A stretch of DNA of 64,000 nucleotides from Alcaligenes endophyticus (GCF_026344035.1 NZ_JAPKND010000001.1:893419-957418), one strand, 5' to 3'. Counted from the stretch's first letter, positions 1-9,301 are shown. Notes: generated from the sequence alone by a model not told the origin. Program-made: numbers and translations.

Positions 1-1410
1 ACCTTACAAATTCCACGTGAGCTCAGCGAGGCTGAAGGTAAGATTTATGAGCTGGTTACACGCCGCTTTCTTGCCGTCTTTTTCCCTGCAGCGGAATTCC
101 GTGTTACTACCCGCATTACCGAAGTCTCTGGGCATCACTTTAAAACCGAAGGTAAAGTACTGGTCAAACCCGGTTGGTTAGCTATTTATGGCCGTGAAGC
201 TCAAAATGAGGAAGGTTCACTGATTCCCGTGCAAGAAGGGGAGCGTGTGCGTACCGAGGATATAGAGCTGCAGCAACTGGCTACTAAGCCCCCAGCACGC
301 TTTACCGAGGCCACCTTGCTGTCAGCCATGGAAGGCGCTGGCAAACTGGTCGACGACGAAGCGCTGCGAGAAGCGATGTCTGAGCGCGGTTTAGGCACGC
401 CAGCAACCCGAGCGGCGATTATCGAAGGTCTACTTAACGAAGGCTACTTACGTCGTGAAGGCCGCGAACTGGTACCTAGCGCGAAAGCACGCCAACTCAT
501 GACCTTGCTTTCTGGCTTGGGAGTCAATGAGCTCACCTCTCCGGAACTGACAGGAGGCTGGGAGCATCAACTCAAACAAATCGAACAAGGCCAATTAGAT
601 CGCACCGTATTCATGCGTGAAATTGAACAAATGACTCAAGTCATCGTCAAGCGCGCCAAAGAATACGAACGCGATACGGTACCTGGCGACTACGCCACCT
701 TAAATACGCCGTGCCCCAACTGTGGCGCCGTAGTGAAAGAAAACTACCGCCGCTATGCTTGTACCGCTTGCGATTTTTCTATTGGTAAACACCCCGGTGG
801 TCGCACCTTTGAACTACCCGAAGTCGAAGAGTTGTTGCAAAAACGTGAGCTAGGCCCCTTGCCCGGCTTCATCAGCAAAATGGGCCGCCCTTTTTCCGCT
901 ATTTTACGCATTACCGATGAGTTCAAACTTGAATTCGATTTCGGTCAAAATGACGATGACAGTGACGAAGATATAGACTTTAGCAACAGCGTTACGTTAG
1001 GGCCATGTCCAAAATGCCAAGCTTCTGTGTTCGAACATGGCATGCGTTATATATGTGAAAAATCAGTGGGGGCGAACAAAAGTTGTGACTTCCGCAGCAA
1101 CAAGGTCATCTTGCAGCAAGATATTAGCCGCGAACAAATGACTAAACTGCTCAACGAGGGTAAAACTGACTTACTTGATGGCTTTGTCTCGGCTCGTACT
1201 AACCGTAAATTCAAGGCTTTCTTGGTTCGTGGCGCTGACGGCAAAGTAGGCTTCGAGTTTGAGCCTAGACCGGAAAAAACAGGGCGCAAAACAGCAGCGA
1301 AAAAAAGTAGTACCAAAACGGCTGCTAAAAAAGTGGCTAGTAAGAAAACCGCCGCGAAAAAGGCGGCAAAAAAAGCAGCAAAAAAGGCCGTCGCTAAAAC
1401 AGCCTCTTGA
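1..1410 (+). CDS. topB: DNA topoisomerase III, C-terminal part (5' end outside window)
   Basis: Type IA topoisomerase that relaxes or decatenates DNA by single-strand passage. The reading frame is open from base 1, so the start and the catalytic Tyr region lie upstream. Visible are the end of the central domain (the GLGTPATRAAIIEGL stretch, typical of type IA enzymes), then topoisomerase C-terminal repeats with Cys pairs (CPNC...CTAC near 715-770 and CPKC...C near 1010-1085). The last 40 or so residues are an Ala/Lys-rich, histone-H1-like tail (KKTAAKKAAKK), presumably for nonspecific DNA binding. Beta-proteobacterial topB genes commonly carry such tails. A strong hairpin follows the stop. 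topA is the alternative, but the GLGTPATRA context and Cys-pair spacing fit topB. Confidence 0.88.
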   Translation, partial: TLQIPRELSEAEGKIYELVTRRFLAVFFPAAEFRVTTRITEVSGHHFKTEGKVLVKPGWLAIYGREAQNEEGSLIPVQEGERVRTEDIELQQLATKPPARFTEATLLSAMEGAGKLVDDEALREAMSERGLGTPATRAAIIEGLLNEGYLRREGRELVPSAKARQLMTLLSGLGVNELTSPELTGGWEHQLKQIEQGQLDRTVFMREIEQMTQVIVKRAKEYERDTVPGDYATLNTPCPNCGAVVKENYRRYACTACDFSIGKHPGGRTFELPEVEELLQKRELGPLPGFISKMGRPFSAILRITDEFKLEFDFGQNDDDSDEDIDFSNSVTLGPCPKCQASVFEHGMRYICEKSVGANKSCDFRSNKVILQQDISREQMTKLLNEGKTDLLDGFVSARTNRKFKAFLVRGADGKVGFEFEPRPEKTGRKTAAKKSSTKTAAKKVASKKTAAKKAAKKAAKKAVAKTAS

Positions 1411-1419
1411 AAAAAGTAA

Positions 1420-1465
1420 GCCCACCAGCCCGACAGGCTACTTAATAGCTGTCGGGCTGGTGGGC
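1420..1465. terminator. Hairpin between convergent topB and TRAP operon
   Basis: A perfect 17-bp stem (1420-1436 with 1449-1465) around a 12-nt loop. On the minus strand it is followed by a T-rich run (complement of 1410-1418), so it best terminates the TRAP operon. The plus side has only a weak T stretch but may also serve topB. Confidence 0.8.
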
Positions 1466-1469
1466 TTCA

Positions 1470-2747
1470 CTAACGATACACCCAATCGCGCACCAATAAG
1501 CTAATGCTAGGCACATAGCTAATTAACAGTAAGCACGCCACCACTACCAATACAAACGGTATCAGCGGCCGTATCAAACGCTCAAGGGAAATGCCCGCAA
1601 CCGAGCAAGCAGCAAACAAGTTGACCCCAAACGGCGGCGTCACCATTCCCAAGGCCAAATTCACCACCATAATGATGCCAAAGTGCACAGGATCCACGCC
1701 AAACTGCATCGCCACAGGCAGTAATAAAGGCGCCAGCACCACAATAGAGGCAGAGGTCTCGATAAACATGCCTACTACGAACAGGGCGGCATTCACCCCC
1801 AGCAAGAAGGTTAATTGACTATCAAACAAGCCCCCTAACCAATGACCTAATGCACTAGGAATACCCGCCCGATTGAGTAAAAAGCCAAAAATAGAGGCAT
1901 TGGCAATAATAAACATAATGACCGCGGTAGAGATCACAGAGCGGTGCAGGGTACGCCTTAAGACCTTGTGATCTAAACGTCGATATACAAAAGTGCCCAC
2001 TAGCCACGCATACACCACGGCAATCGCAGAGGCTTCTGTGGGCGTAAATACGCCCCCGTATATACCCCCTAGAATAATAACGGGCATCAATAAAGCGAGC
2101 CATGCCTGCTTAAATGCTGGCCATAAAGGCATGCGATGTTGAGCGTCTAGCGTACCAAGTTGATGACGCCGCGCATATAACCACACGTAGAGCATCAAGG
2201 CACCACCGATTAACAAACCGGGACCAATACCCGCAATAAACAACTCACCTACCGAGGTGTCGGTGGAGACCGCAAATAAAATAAGGGGAATAGAAGGGGG
2301 GATAATTACCCCCAGCTCGGCACTGGTTGCCTGTAAAGAGGCGGCAAAAGGGCGCGGATAGCCGTGCTTGACCATAGCGGGAATCAAAATCGCCCCAACG
2401 GCAAAGGTGGTCGCAACGCTAGAGCCCGCGACCGCGGCAAAAATCATGCAGGTTAAAACGCAACTGCATGCCAATCCCCCTTGCATACCGCCCACAACGC
2501 TTTTGGCAAATTCCACCATGCGTTCAGAAATGCCGCCAGCCTCCATCAGGTTACCGGCCAATATAAAAAATGGCACTGCAACCAGAGGGTATTTATCCAT
2601 GGACGCATACATTTGCTGCGCTAGCACTAGCATGGTCATACGACCATCCCAGTTAATTCCCACGATATTGGCCAAGCCTACCGACACCGCCACCGGCACG
2701 GTAATAACAAAGAACAATAGCATTGCCAGCAACATTAACTGAGACAT
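1470..2747 (-). CDS. dctM: TRAP transporter large permease (DctM family)
   Basis: Large membrane subunit of a tripartite ATP-independent periplasmic transporter. It forms the Na+-driven translocation channel in the inner membrane. The 425 residues are almost entirely hydrophobic, consistent with about 12 membrane segments, and the length is normal for DctM. Typical stretches include GLANIVGINW near the N-terminus, PFFILAGNLMEAGGI and PPFGVNLFAACSVAG near the C-terminus. It lies last in a minus-strand operon, 21 bp after dctQ, and ends just before a strong hairpin. The substrate cannot be read from this subunit. Confidence 0.93.
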   Translation of the reverse strand: MSQLMLLAMLLFFVITVPVAVSVGLANIVGINWDGRMTMLVLAQQMYASMDKYPLVAVPFFILAGNLMEAGGISERMVEFAKSVVGGMQGGLACSCVLTCMIFAAVAGSSVATTFAVGAILIPAMVKHGYPRPFAASLQATSAELGVIIPPSIPLILFAVSTDTSVGELFIAGIGPGLLIGGALMLYVWLYARRHQLGTLDAQHRMPLWPAFKQAWLALLMPVIILGGIYGGVFTPTEASAIAVVYAWLVGTFVYRRLDHKVLRRTLHRSVISTAVIMFIIANASIFGFLLNRAGIPSALGHWLGGLFDSQLTFLLGVNAALFVVGMFIETSASIVVLAPLLLPVAMQFGVDPVHFGIIMVVNLALGMVTPPFGVNLFAACSVAGISLERLIRPLIPFVLVVVACLLLISYVPSISLLVRDWVYR

Positions 2748-2768
2748 GAATTAGGCTCCGCCAGAAAC

Positions 2769-3263
2769 TTATAATTGAGTGTCATCAACCACTACAGGCT
2801 CAGGATTCTCTAGCCAGCGGGCGATAACTCCTACTATGGCTAAGACAGAGCCAATAGGAATTGCAATATAAATCCAAGAAATAGACCACCCGAGGCTAGG
2901 CATAGTCTGAAAGCGCACGCGCCAGCCCATTTGTATGCCCGCCCAAGTAAGGATGCCAAAAAAAAGTACCGTCAATACCAGCACCGTATGATCCAACCAA
3001 CGTTGCTGGCGGCGCGTTAATACACCGCGCACCGCATCTACGCTTAACATAGCTCCTTGTCTAAAAGCCAAACACAAGCCCAGCATCACCGTCCAAATCA
3101 ATGCTGCCCTTGACCAAGCTTCGCTCCAATCTGCCGGCGATTGCAGCACAAAACGAGCGATGACTTGGTAGAAAGCCGCCCCAACAGCAGAGACCAATAG
3201 CAATTGGGCCAGCCCCGACACGACACGCAACAGCCCCTGATCCAGAAAGCGTAGAAACCACAT
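2769..3263 (-). CDS. dctQ: TRAP transporter small permease (DctQ family)
   Basis: Small membrane subunit of the TRAP transporter, needed for assembly and activity of the DctM channel. It has 164 residues and four predicted membrane helices. The family pattern is visible: QVIARFVLQSPADWSEAWSR after helix 1, then an FRQGAMLSVDAV stretch before helix 3. It sits between dctP (13 bp upstream) and dctM (21 bp downstream), the usual P-Q-M order. Sequence identity is low in this family, so the assignment rests on length, topology and context together. Confidence 0.9.
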   Translation of the reverse strand: MWFLRFLDQGLLRVVSGLAQLLLVSAVGAAFYQVIARFVLQSPADWSEAWSRAALIWTVMLGLCLAFRQGAMLSVDAVRGVLTRRQQRWLDHTVLVLTVLFFGILTWAGIQMGWRVRFQTMPSLGWSISWIYIAIPIGSVLAIVGVIARWLENPEPVVVDDTQL

Positions 3264-3276
3264 CCGCTACACTCCT

Positions 3277-4242
3277 TTATGGTGTATTGCGTATTGACTC
3301 AACCAGTTCTTGGCCAAACTGTTTGTAATACTGTGGGTAAACAGGCTCCACGGCTTGCGCAAAAGCGGCATGATCTACCGCATTGACCTGCATACCATCG
3401 GCTTTTACGGATTCAACACCACTTTGCTCAATATTATCGACATAGCCACGCATGGCCTGGGCGGCATCATGACCGGCTTTCAAAAAACGGTTTTTTTCTT
3501 CCTCGGATAAGCCGTCAAACACCATGGGTGACATTAACACTAGGGCTGGGCCATACACATGTGAGGTGAGCGACAAGTACTTTTGTAACTGCGGTAACTT
3601 AGCAGACACGATCACTGACAACGGATTTTCCTGCCCATCAATCGTCCCTTGCTGTAGGGCGGTAGCCACCTCGGGCCACGCCATAGGGGTAGCCAGTACA
3701 CCCATTTCTCGGAAAGCAGCGATATGAATGGGGTTTTCCGTCGTGCGAATTTTTAGGCCTTTAGCATCCGAAGGAGTCACCACGGGACGGCTATTATTCG
3801 TTAAGTGACGGAAACCTTGCTCACCCCACGCCAAGGCCACTAGACCGCGTTTAGGGAACTCTGCCAGCAATTCTTGACCAATCTCGCCATCCAGCACGGC
3901 ACGTGCGTGCGATAAGTCGCGAAACAAGAAGGGGATATCGAATACCCCCGTTTTAGGTACAAAGTTTAACGTCGCCCCTGTGGATACAATCGCTAAATCG
4001 ATGGTGCCCAGTTGCAAACCCTCAATCACCTCGCGCTCTCCCCCTAAGGCACTATTAGGAAAAGCTTCGATCTTGTACTGTCCGCCGTCTTCTATACTAG
4101 CTGCAAAGGCATCTGCACCAGCACCGTAATGTGAACTGGTAGACAAAGCATAGGCAAGCTTAAGTGGCGTTTGCGCCAAGGCTGTCGTAGTGGTGAATAG
4201 GGAAGCTGCCAATAAAGCAAACAAACCATGTCGTAGGCGCAT
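3277..4242 (-). CDS. dctP: TRAP transporter periplasmic solute-binding protein (DctP family)
   Basis: Extracytoplasmic receptor that delivers an organic acid to DctQM. The ATG at 4242 is chosen because an AAAGGAG ribosome site lies just upstream and the product (321 residues) opens with a clean signal peptide ending near TTTALAQ. An in-frame upstream start at 4305 would bury that signal. The family motif GLKIRTTENPIH carries the Arg that normally binds the substrate carboxylate. Clearly of the DctP/SiaP type; likely ligands are C4-dicarboxylates, 2-oxo acids or other monocarboxylates. The acetohydroxyacid synthase gene upstream on the same strand hints at a 2-oxo acid, which is inference only. 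Confidence 0.92.
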   Translation of the reverse strand: MRLRHGLFALLAASLFTTTTALAQTPLKLAYALSTSSHYGAGADAFAASIEDGGQYKIEAFPNSALGGEREVIEGLQLGTIDLAIVSTGATLNFVPKTGVFDIPFLFRDLSHARAVLDGEIGQELLAEFPKRGLVALAWGEQGFRHLTNNSRPVVTPSDAKGLKIRTTENPIHIAAFREMGVLATPMAWPEVATALQQGTIDGQENPLSVIVSAKLPQLQKYLSLTSHVYGPALVLMSPMVFDGLSEEEKNRFLKAGHDAAQAMRGYVDNIEQSGVESVKADGMQVNAVDHAAFAQAVEPVYPQYYKQFGQELVESIRNTP

Positions 4243-4332
4243 AATGTCTCCTTTGTGACCGTTATAAGACCTAAAACACTGTAAAACAGCCTGCATGGCA
4301 GCCATATAGGGGTTTTCGCCTGTCTCGCCTAA

Positions 4333-6078
4333 TTACTCCTCCACGTACCAGGTGTCTTCCGACAACATCACTTGTTGATGACCATAGCCTGCAGGCATCA
4401 TGGGGAAACAGTTTTCTTGCGCCTGCACTCGTACATCCAGGAAGTAAGGCCCATCGTAAGCCAAGCACTCTTGCAAGGCTGCGCTTAACTGCGCGGGATC
4501 AACCACTTGTGCTGCACCCCAGCCGAAGGCGCGCGCCAAGGCGACAAAGTCTGGTAGGGCCTCGTTATAGCTATGACTATAGCGGCCATCATGAATGAGC
4601 TCCTGCCACTGTCGCACCATACCCATATGTTCGTTATTACACAGCACCACTTTCACTGGGGTGCGATGCTGCACGGCGGTTGCAAGTTCTTGTATGTTCA
4701 TCAATACCGAAGCATCGCCGCTCACACACACCACTGTTTTACCGGGATGGGCAATCTGCGCTCCTAGGGCGGCAGGTAAACCATAGCCCATGGTGCCAGC
4801 ACCGCCTGAGGTTAACCAACGCCGTGGACGATCAAATTTTATATATTGTGCTGCCCACATTTGATGCTGCCCCACATCGGTAGACACAATGGCATCTTTG
4901 CCTTGCAACTGTGCATTCAGTTCCCACAGTAAGTGTTGCGGCAAAATATACTCGTTAGAAGGTTGCACTCGCAGACACTGCTGAGCGCGCCACACCTCAA
5001 TCCGTTGCCACCAATCGCTCAGCGCGCCAGCCACTATGGTATGAGTGCTAAGTTCTTTACGCAGCGCCCGCAATAAAGGGTAGCAATCGCCTACTAAAGC
5101 AACATCAGCGCGCACAACCTTATCAATTGAGCCCGGGTCAATATCAATATGTATTTTGCTGGCATGAGGACAAAAATCGGACAAACGCCCGGTAATCCTG
5201 TCATCAAAACGAGCCCCTACACAGATGATTAAATCGGCATGGTGCATCGCAAGATTGGCTTCCAGCGTGCCATGCATGCCCAACATTCCTACAAACAAGT
5301 CGTCGCTAGCTGGGTAGGCCCCTAATCCCATTAAGGTCAGTGTGCACGGCGCCCCGATATCCTGAACCAGACTGGTAAAAGCATGGCAAGCATCTAGCCC
5401 TGAGTTAATTAAGCCGCCCCCCCCGTAAAATACAGGACGCTTCGCTTTGGCAATCAATGCAGCGGCACGTTTGACTGCCGTTTCTAAAACAGGAGCGCTT
5501 TGTACATCGCCACCGTTTTCAATACTATCGGCTGGCTCACGGCTCACCGTAGCGGGTACGGCGGCAATTTGTATGTCTTTGGGAAAATCCAATAAAACAG
5601 GTCCTGGCCTGCCTTCAGTACACAGCCTATACCCTTTCGCTGCTAGCGCGGCAACGTCTTCTACCCGGCGAATCTGGGCATTCCACTTGGTGACGGGACG
5701 CGAAATACCGATCGCGTCACACTCTTGAAAAGCGTCCGTACCGATAGCTGTTGTAGCCACTTGGCCACTAATACACAGTACTGGAATAGAGTCGCACAAG
5801 GCATCCAATAGGCCTGAGGTGGTGTTTGCCATGCCTGGGCCAGAGGTCACTAACACGACACCCGGCTTGCCTGTGCTACGCGCATAACCTTCGGCAGCAT
5901 GCACCGCGGCTTGCTCGTGACGCACTAATATATGGCGTAGGCGAGATTCAGAATAAAGCGCATCATACAAAGGCAGCACAGCCCCTCCGGGATAACCAAA
6001 GATCGTGTCTACCCCAAGTTCCAGGAGGGTATCCAAGAACACTTGGGCTCCGTTACGAGCCGTCGAATCGTCTAACAT
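4333..6078 (-). CDS. Acetohydroxyacid (acetolactate) synthase, catalytic subunit
   Basis: ThDP enzyme that condenses two pyruvates to acetolactate, or pyruvate with 2-oxobutyrate, in branched-chain amino acid synthesis. The catalytic Glu of RHEQ lies near residue 55, [13 protein letters not shown] and FQECD follow, and the ThDP-Mg motif begins [20 protein letters not shown], containing the Trp diagnostic of AHAS, separates it from pyruvate oxidase-type relatives. Length (581 from the ATG at 6078; a GTG at 6090 is also possible) is normal. No small regulatory subunit (ilvH/ilvN) follows, so this is probably not the main biosynthetic copy. It precedes dctP by 90 bp on the same strand and may be co-transcribed with the TRAP genes. 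Confidence 0.87.
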   Translation of the reverse strand: MLDDSTARNGAQVFLDTLLELGVDTIFGYPGGAVLPLYDALYSESRLRHILVRHEQAAVHAAEGYARSTGKPGVVLVTSGPGMANTTSGLLDALCDSIPVLCISGQVATTAIGTDAFQECDAIGISRPVTKWNAQIRRVEDVAALAAKGYRLCTEGRPGPVLLDFPKDIQIAAVPATVSREPADSIENGGDVQSAPVLETAVKRAAALIAKAKRPVFYGGGGLINSGLDACHAFTSLVQDIGAPCTLTLMGLGAYPASDDLFVGMLGMHGTLEANLAMHHADLIICVGARFDDRITGRLSDFCPHASKIHIDIDPGSIDKVVRADVALVGDCYPLLRALRKELSTHTIVAGALSDWWQRIEVWRAQQCLRVQPSNEYILPQHLLWELNAQLQGKDAIVSTDVGQHQMWAAQYIKFDRPRRWLTSGGAGTMGYGLPAALGAQIAHPGKTVVCVSGDASVLMNIQELATAVQHRTPVKVVLCNNEHMGMVRQWQELIHDGRYSHSYNEALPDFVALARAFGWGAAQVVDPAQLSAALQECLAYDGPYFLDVRVQAQENCFPMMPAGYGHQQVMLSEDTWYVEE

Positions 6079-6142
6079 ATGTTTGTACACTCAATGTTTG
6101 TGGGTAACCATCTACATTCTATCCCTTTTTACAGGCACTCCA

Positions 6143-6817
6143 ATGGTCACACGTCGCCAACCTTGGCATCTAGTAAAAGCCTCGACTCTTCATGGTAAGG
6201 GCGTTTTTGCCCTGCGTGATATTCCTGCTGGGACACGCATCCTGCAATATGCAGGCCGTCGCCTAACGTCCGAACAAGCAGATGCATTACATCCCGTGAA
6301 TCCCGACGATCCATTTCACACCTTCTTTTTTGCCTTAAGCTCGGGGAAAATTATTGATGGCGGCCAGCGTGGAAACGATTCTCGCTGGATTAACCATTGC
6401 TGTGAACCCAACTGCGAAGGCCATGAGAACAGCGATGGGACGCGGGTCTATATCGTCGCGATGCGGGACATTGCTGCCGGGGAAGAGTTGCTCTATGACT
6501 ACGGTCTGGTGATTGATGAAGATATCACCGCAGAGCTCAAGCAAAATTACCGATGCCTATGTGGCGTGCCTAGTTGTCGCGGCACCATGATCGCTGTACC
6601 CGAGCCTGATAATAAACGGGAGGCGGCCGCTCAGGAACTTCGAGCCGCCGCTGCCGAGCTACAAGCGGAACTGGATGCTGCCATGGCTCAAGCCAGCCAT
6701 GCCCCCTTAAACACCACCAAGGATAAGCCAGGCGACAAAGCTAAGACTAAGAAGAAAGAGAAAAAAAACAAAAAAGATAAGGATAAAAAGACAAAAAGGA
6801 AGAAGGGTAAACAATAA
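6143..6817 (+). CDS. SET-domain protein-lysine methyltransferase with Lys-rich tail
   Basis: Putative SAM-dependent lysine methyltransferase of 224 residues. The SET core runs from about residue 7 to 125: GKGVFALRDIPAGT at the start, RWINHCCEPNCEG (the NHxCxPN motif) and GEELLYDYG (the catalytic Tyr region). A post-SET Cys cluster CLCGVPSCRG follows and should bind zinc with the earlier Cys. After an Ala/Glu-rich, coiled-coil-like stretch the last 30 residues are almost all Lys with Asp/Thr. The ATG at 6143 is preferred because the SET fold begins right after it. The substrate is unknown; the basic tail suggests a nucleic-acid or ribosome-associated target. It is divergent from the AHAS gene. 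Confidence 0.85.
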   Translation: MVTRRQPWHLVKASTLHGKGVFALRDIPAGTRILQYAGRRLTSEQADALHPVNPDDPFHTFFFALSSGKIIDGGQRGNDSRWINHCCEPNCEGHENSDGTRVYIVAMRDIAAGEELLYDYGLVIDEDITAELKQNYRCLCGVPSCRGTMIAVPEPDNKREAAAQELRAAAAELQAELDAAMAQASHAPLNTTKDKPGDKAKTKKKEKKNKKDKDKKTKRKKGKQ

Positions 6818-6850
6818 AGCCCACGCTTAGGAACTACTAAACTCACCTGT

Positions 6851-7591
6851 TCAAACATCAAAAATTTGGGCTTGCATCAACTTTAATGCTTGGACGTACT
6901 CACTCTGATGCAGGCTCAAACGCCCCACTGGGCCGACAATAGCCAACGCTAGTACCTCATCACCTATTGCACCAGCAACCGCTAAAGCAGCCAAGTCTTC
7001 CCCCCCCTCGTTTTCAACCCAAGCCCACCCCTGTCGTCGAAACAAGGCTATTTGCTCTTGCAACTGGCCCAAATCCGTCCGAGTACCTGAGGCCACCTTT
7101 CGCAACGGCCTGAGTTGTAATTGCCGAAGCGCTTCCTCCGGACTACCGTACGCCAAAATTGCCTTGCCCAGAGCCGAGACATGCAAGCTCAACTTGTCGC
7201 TTCCAGCCCCTGTATACCGTAATGGGTGTCGCCCATCGCTAAAAACAATAACTTGCACAACACCATTAAGCACACGACCACACAAGATGCTTTCCCCAGT
7301 ACGGTCACGCAACAACTCACAGGCCTCTTGCAAAGAACTCAGCACAGGATCTGTTGCACCGATCTGTCTAGCAATCGTTTGCAAACGCTCGGTGGGATAA
7401 AGCTTCCGAGACTTCACAGTACGTCTTAAAAAGCCGCATTGCAATAAGGTGTGAACCAAGTCCGAGCAACTGCTTTCGGGCAAACTCAATAAACGTGCCA
7501 GCTCCGAATTTGACAAAGGCCGCTTCTCACGGGCAAACACCTCAAATAAAGCCATCGCTCGCGCAGCAGCTGGAACTAAATTAGTAGACAT
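6851..7591 (-). CDS. IclR-family transcriptional regulator
   Basis: DNA-binding regulator with an N-terminal winged helix (residues about 10-70: ALFEVFAREKRPLSNSELARLL, then SSCSDLVHTLLQCGFL) and a C-terminal IclR effector-binding domain. The latter shows LHVSALGKAILAY and a closing segment LALAIVGPVGRLS. The ATG at 7591 has GGAGAG upstream and gives 246 residues, the family norm; further in-frame codons upstream code for an unlikely hydrophobic leader. It is divergent from the CoA-pathway operon starting at 7740, the normal layout for an IclR protein that controls a neighbouring catabolic operon. The effector is probably a pathway intermediate. Confidence 0.9.
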   Translation of the reverse strand: MSTNLVPAAARAMALFEVFAREKRPLSNSELARLLSLPESSCSDLVHTLLQCGFLRRTVKSRKLYPTERLQTIARQIGATDPVLSSLQEACELLRDRTGESILCGRVLNGVVQVIVFSDGRHPLRYTGAGSDKLSLHVSALGKAILAYGSPEEALRQLQLRPLRKVASGTRTDLGQLQEQIALFRRQGWAWVENEGGEDLAALAVAGAIGDEVLALAIVGPVGRLSLHQSEYVQALKLMQAQIFDV

Positions 7592-7739
7592 ACGCTCTCC
7601 GAAATATCGTAGAGATTTTATGCTTTTCTTTGCATGCATTGCTATAAAACACTGAAAACAAGGGAAAACCCCCGCCCAAATAAACGATATACCGAAGTAG
7701 ACTACAGCATACCGTATATAAAAATCATTACTAGGAACC
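7592..7739. promoter_or_regulatory. Divergent promoter region, iclR-like / CoA-pathway operon
   Basis: This 148-bp AT-rich interval must hold both promoters. Two ATACCG copies (7689-7694 and 7709-7714) are spaced 20 bp, two helical turns, on the same strand, and the second runs into a TATATA stretch. They are plausible half-sites for the IclR protein, but no complete palindrome is visible, so this is a suggestion. Confidence 0.35.
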
Positions 7740-8147
7740 ATGAAACCGAGTAAACCTACCCTTTTCGGCTTATCGAAAACACCTCCCGTTATGAACCTAC
7801 TGATGAAACGCTGCCCTCAATGCGAGCAACTCAGCTTCCCTGCTAATGCTCCAGGTTGCGCAATGTGCGGCACCTGTCTTGCCAACAGTCCAATTGAGCC
7901 GCACTCAGGCGTCGGAATACTTAAAGGATTCATACGTTTGAACCTCCCTCTGACCACTGGGCTCCAGACTCCTGTATTGATTGGTGAACTTGAGCTGGCA
8001 CCTGGCATAACACGGCAAGCGGTCTTAGACGTGATAGATCCCAACCTTCTGTACCCTGATCAAGCCTTACAAGCGATCGGTGTACCTAGCAACGAGCCGG
8101 ATCATTACGACTGCGTTTTCAGAACGTCGAATAAGGAAGAATCATGA
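7740..8147 (+). CDS. Zn-ribbon/OB-fold protein (DUF35 type), thiolase partner
   Basis: Small 135-residue protein of the DUF35 (OB-fold acyl-CoA-associated) type. The N-terminal zinc ribbon is formed by CPQC near residues 25-28 and CAMCGTC near 40-46, followed by a beta-rich OB-fold (GVGILKGFIRLNLPL..., then PVLIGELEL). DUF35 proteins are obligate partners of SCP2-type thiolases and related aldolases and help bind the CoA moiety. It overlaps the thiolase-like gene by 4 bp, as such pairs usually do. The start has AGGA just upstream; an internal Met near the CPQC motif is an alternative start. Confidence 0.8.
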   Translation: MKPSKPTLFGLSKTPPVMNLLMKRCPQCEQLSFPANAPGCAMCGTCLANSPIEPHSGVGILKGFIRLNLPLTTGLQTPVLIGELELAPGITRQAVLDVIDPNLLYPDQALQAIGVPSNEPDHYDCVFRTSNKEES

Positions 8148-9301
8148 GCCTAGACTTAACCGCCCAGGGTGGTATTTACGTAGTCGGAATTGGTATGCAT
8201 GCTTATCAATTTCCAAGCGATACGCCCTACACAGTCTTGGGACTCACCGCCGTACGCCAAGCCTTACAGGATGCCGCACTGAAGTGGAGTGACATACAGG
8301 CCGCCTATGTGGGTACCACCTCTTTAGGTATGGCGGCCGGCAAAGTCATGTTGCAACACTTAGGACCTAGCAACCTTGAGGTCGTACAAATAGAAAATGC
8401 GTCTGCCTCAGGCTCCTACGCCTTTCGACAAGCCTGTCTCGCCATTATTTCCGGCGCCCATGACACCGTTTTAGTTACGGGGATAGATAAGCATGGAAAT
8501 GTAAGGCGGGCGGCTGACTATGATGGGCTCGAGCACTTAAGTAGTACAGAAACCATACCGGCTGTACATTTTGCTTTGCTCGCCCAAAAGTATCTGAAAC
8601 AGCATAACTTACCCGTGGAAGCCATGGCTAAGGTCGCCGTAAAGAACCGCAAAAATGCCGCCCTTAACCCTTATGCACAACATCGACGTGAAAAAACCTT
8701 AGCAGAGGTGATGAGCTCAACATCCGTTGCAGGCGCTCTCACGGCACAGCAATGCTGCCCGCGCGGCGAAGGCGCATCGGCCGTCATTCTCATGTCAGGC
8801 AAAGCAATAGAACGTATGGGAATTTGCCCGGAACGTGCTATATGCGTACGCGCCTCAGTCGCGGCTAGCGAACAAATCAACCCGAATGTCGAGTGCTCCA
8901 TCACAGAGCTCGTCAAGCAAACAGCATTCGATGCCTACAAGCAAGCCGGCATTGAACCAAAGGAGCTGGACTTACTTGAGCTACACGATGCTTTTTCAGT
9001 GGAAGAGCTCATTTATAGCGAGGCTATGGGTCTATGTGATATCGGCATGGGCTCGCATTACCTAGAACAGGGTCATTCTGCGATTGGCGGCCAATGCGCC
9101 ATTAACGCATCCGGTGGTTTGATTGGAATGGGGCACCCCCTTGGACCCACAGGTATCGGCCAAATCGCTGAAATAACTCGTCAGCTAAGGGGTGAGGCAG
9201 GACCACGACAACACCCTAATCCCCGTATAGGTATGGCTCACATGATTGGATTGGGCTCAGTGGGCATTGCACACATTCTTAGCAAATCAGGAAACACATG
9301 A
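8144..9301 (+). CDS. SCP2-type thiolase-like enzyme with Ser in place of catalytic Cys
   Basis: Thiolase-superfamily protein of 385 residues, closest by eye to SCP2/lipid-transfer thiolases. The fold landmarks are present: an ELHDAFSVEEL motif (His) and GGLIGMGHPLGPTG (second His). The nucleophile motif, normally NxCAxG, reads ENASASG, so residue 87 is Ser (codon tct at 8402-8404). Paired with DUF35, such proteins can be thiolases, acyltransferases or retro-aldolases (Ltp2/DitF type); loss of Cys argues against classical thiolysis. Both His motifs are kept, so it is not a plain Ltp2 copy. In the operon it would do the final C-C cleavage that releases a short acyl-CoA. The family is secure; the reaction is open. 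Confidence 0.82.
   Translation: MSLDLTAQGGIYVVGIGMHAYQFPSDTPYTVLGLTAVRQALQDAALKWSDIQAAYVGTTSLGMAAGKVMLQHLGPSNLEVVQIENASASGSYAFRQACLAIISGAHDTVLVTGIDKHGNVRRAADYDGLEHLSSTETIPAVHFALLAQKYLKQHNLPVEAMAKVAVKNRKNAALNPYAQHRREKTLAEVMSSTSVAGALTAQQCCPRGEGASAVILMSGKAIERMGICPERAICVRASVAASEQINPNVECSITELVKQTAFDAYKQAGIEPKELDLLELHDAFSVEELIYSEAMGLCDIGMGSHYLEQGHSAIGGQCAINASGGLIGMGHPLGPTGIGQIAEITRQLRGEAGPRQHPNPRIGMAHMIGLGSVGIAHILSKSGNT

Noticed and set aside
3061..3261. Alternative frames opposite or within dctQ and many other genes
   Set aside because: They are shadows of well-supported genes in other frames, without motifs or ribosome sites.
8144..8147. Frameshift or sequencing error as the reason for the Ser in the thiolase motif
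   Set aside because: The frame is intact for 385 codons and the rest of the motif region is normal; a single-base error (tct for tgt) at 8403 cannot be fully excluded but is not supported.
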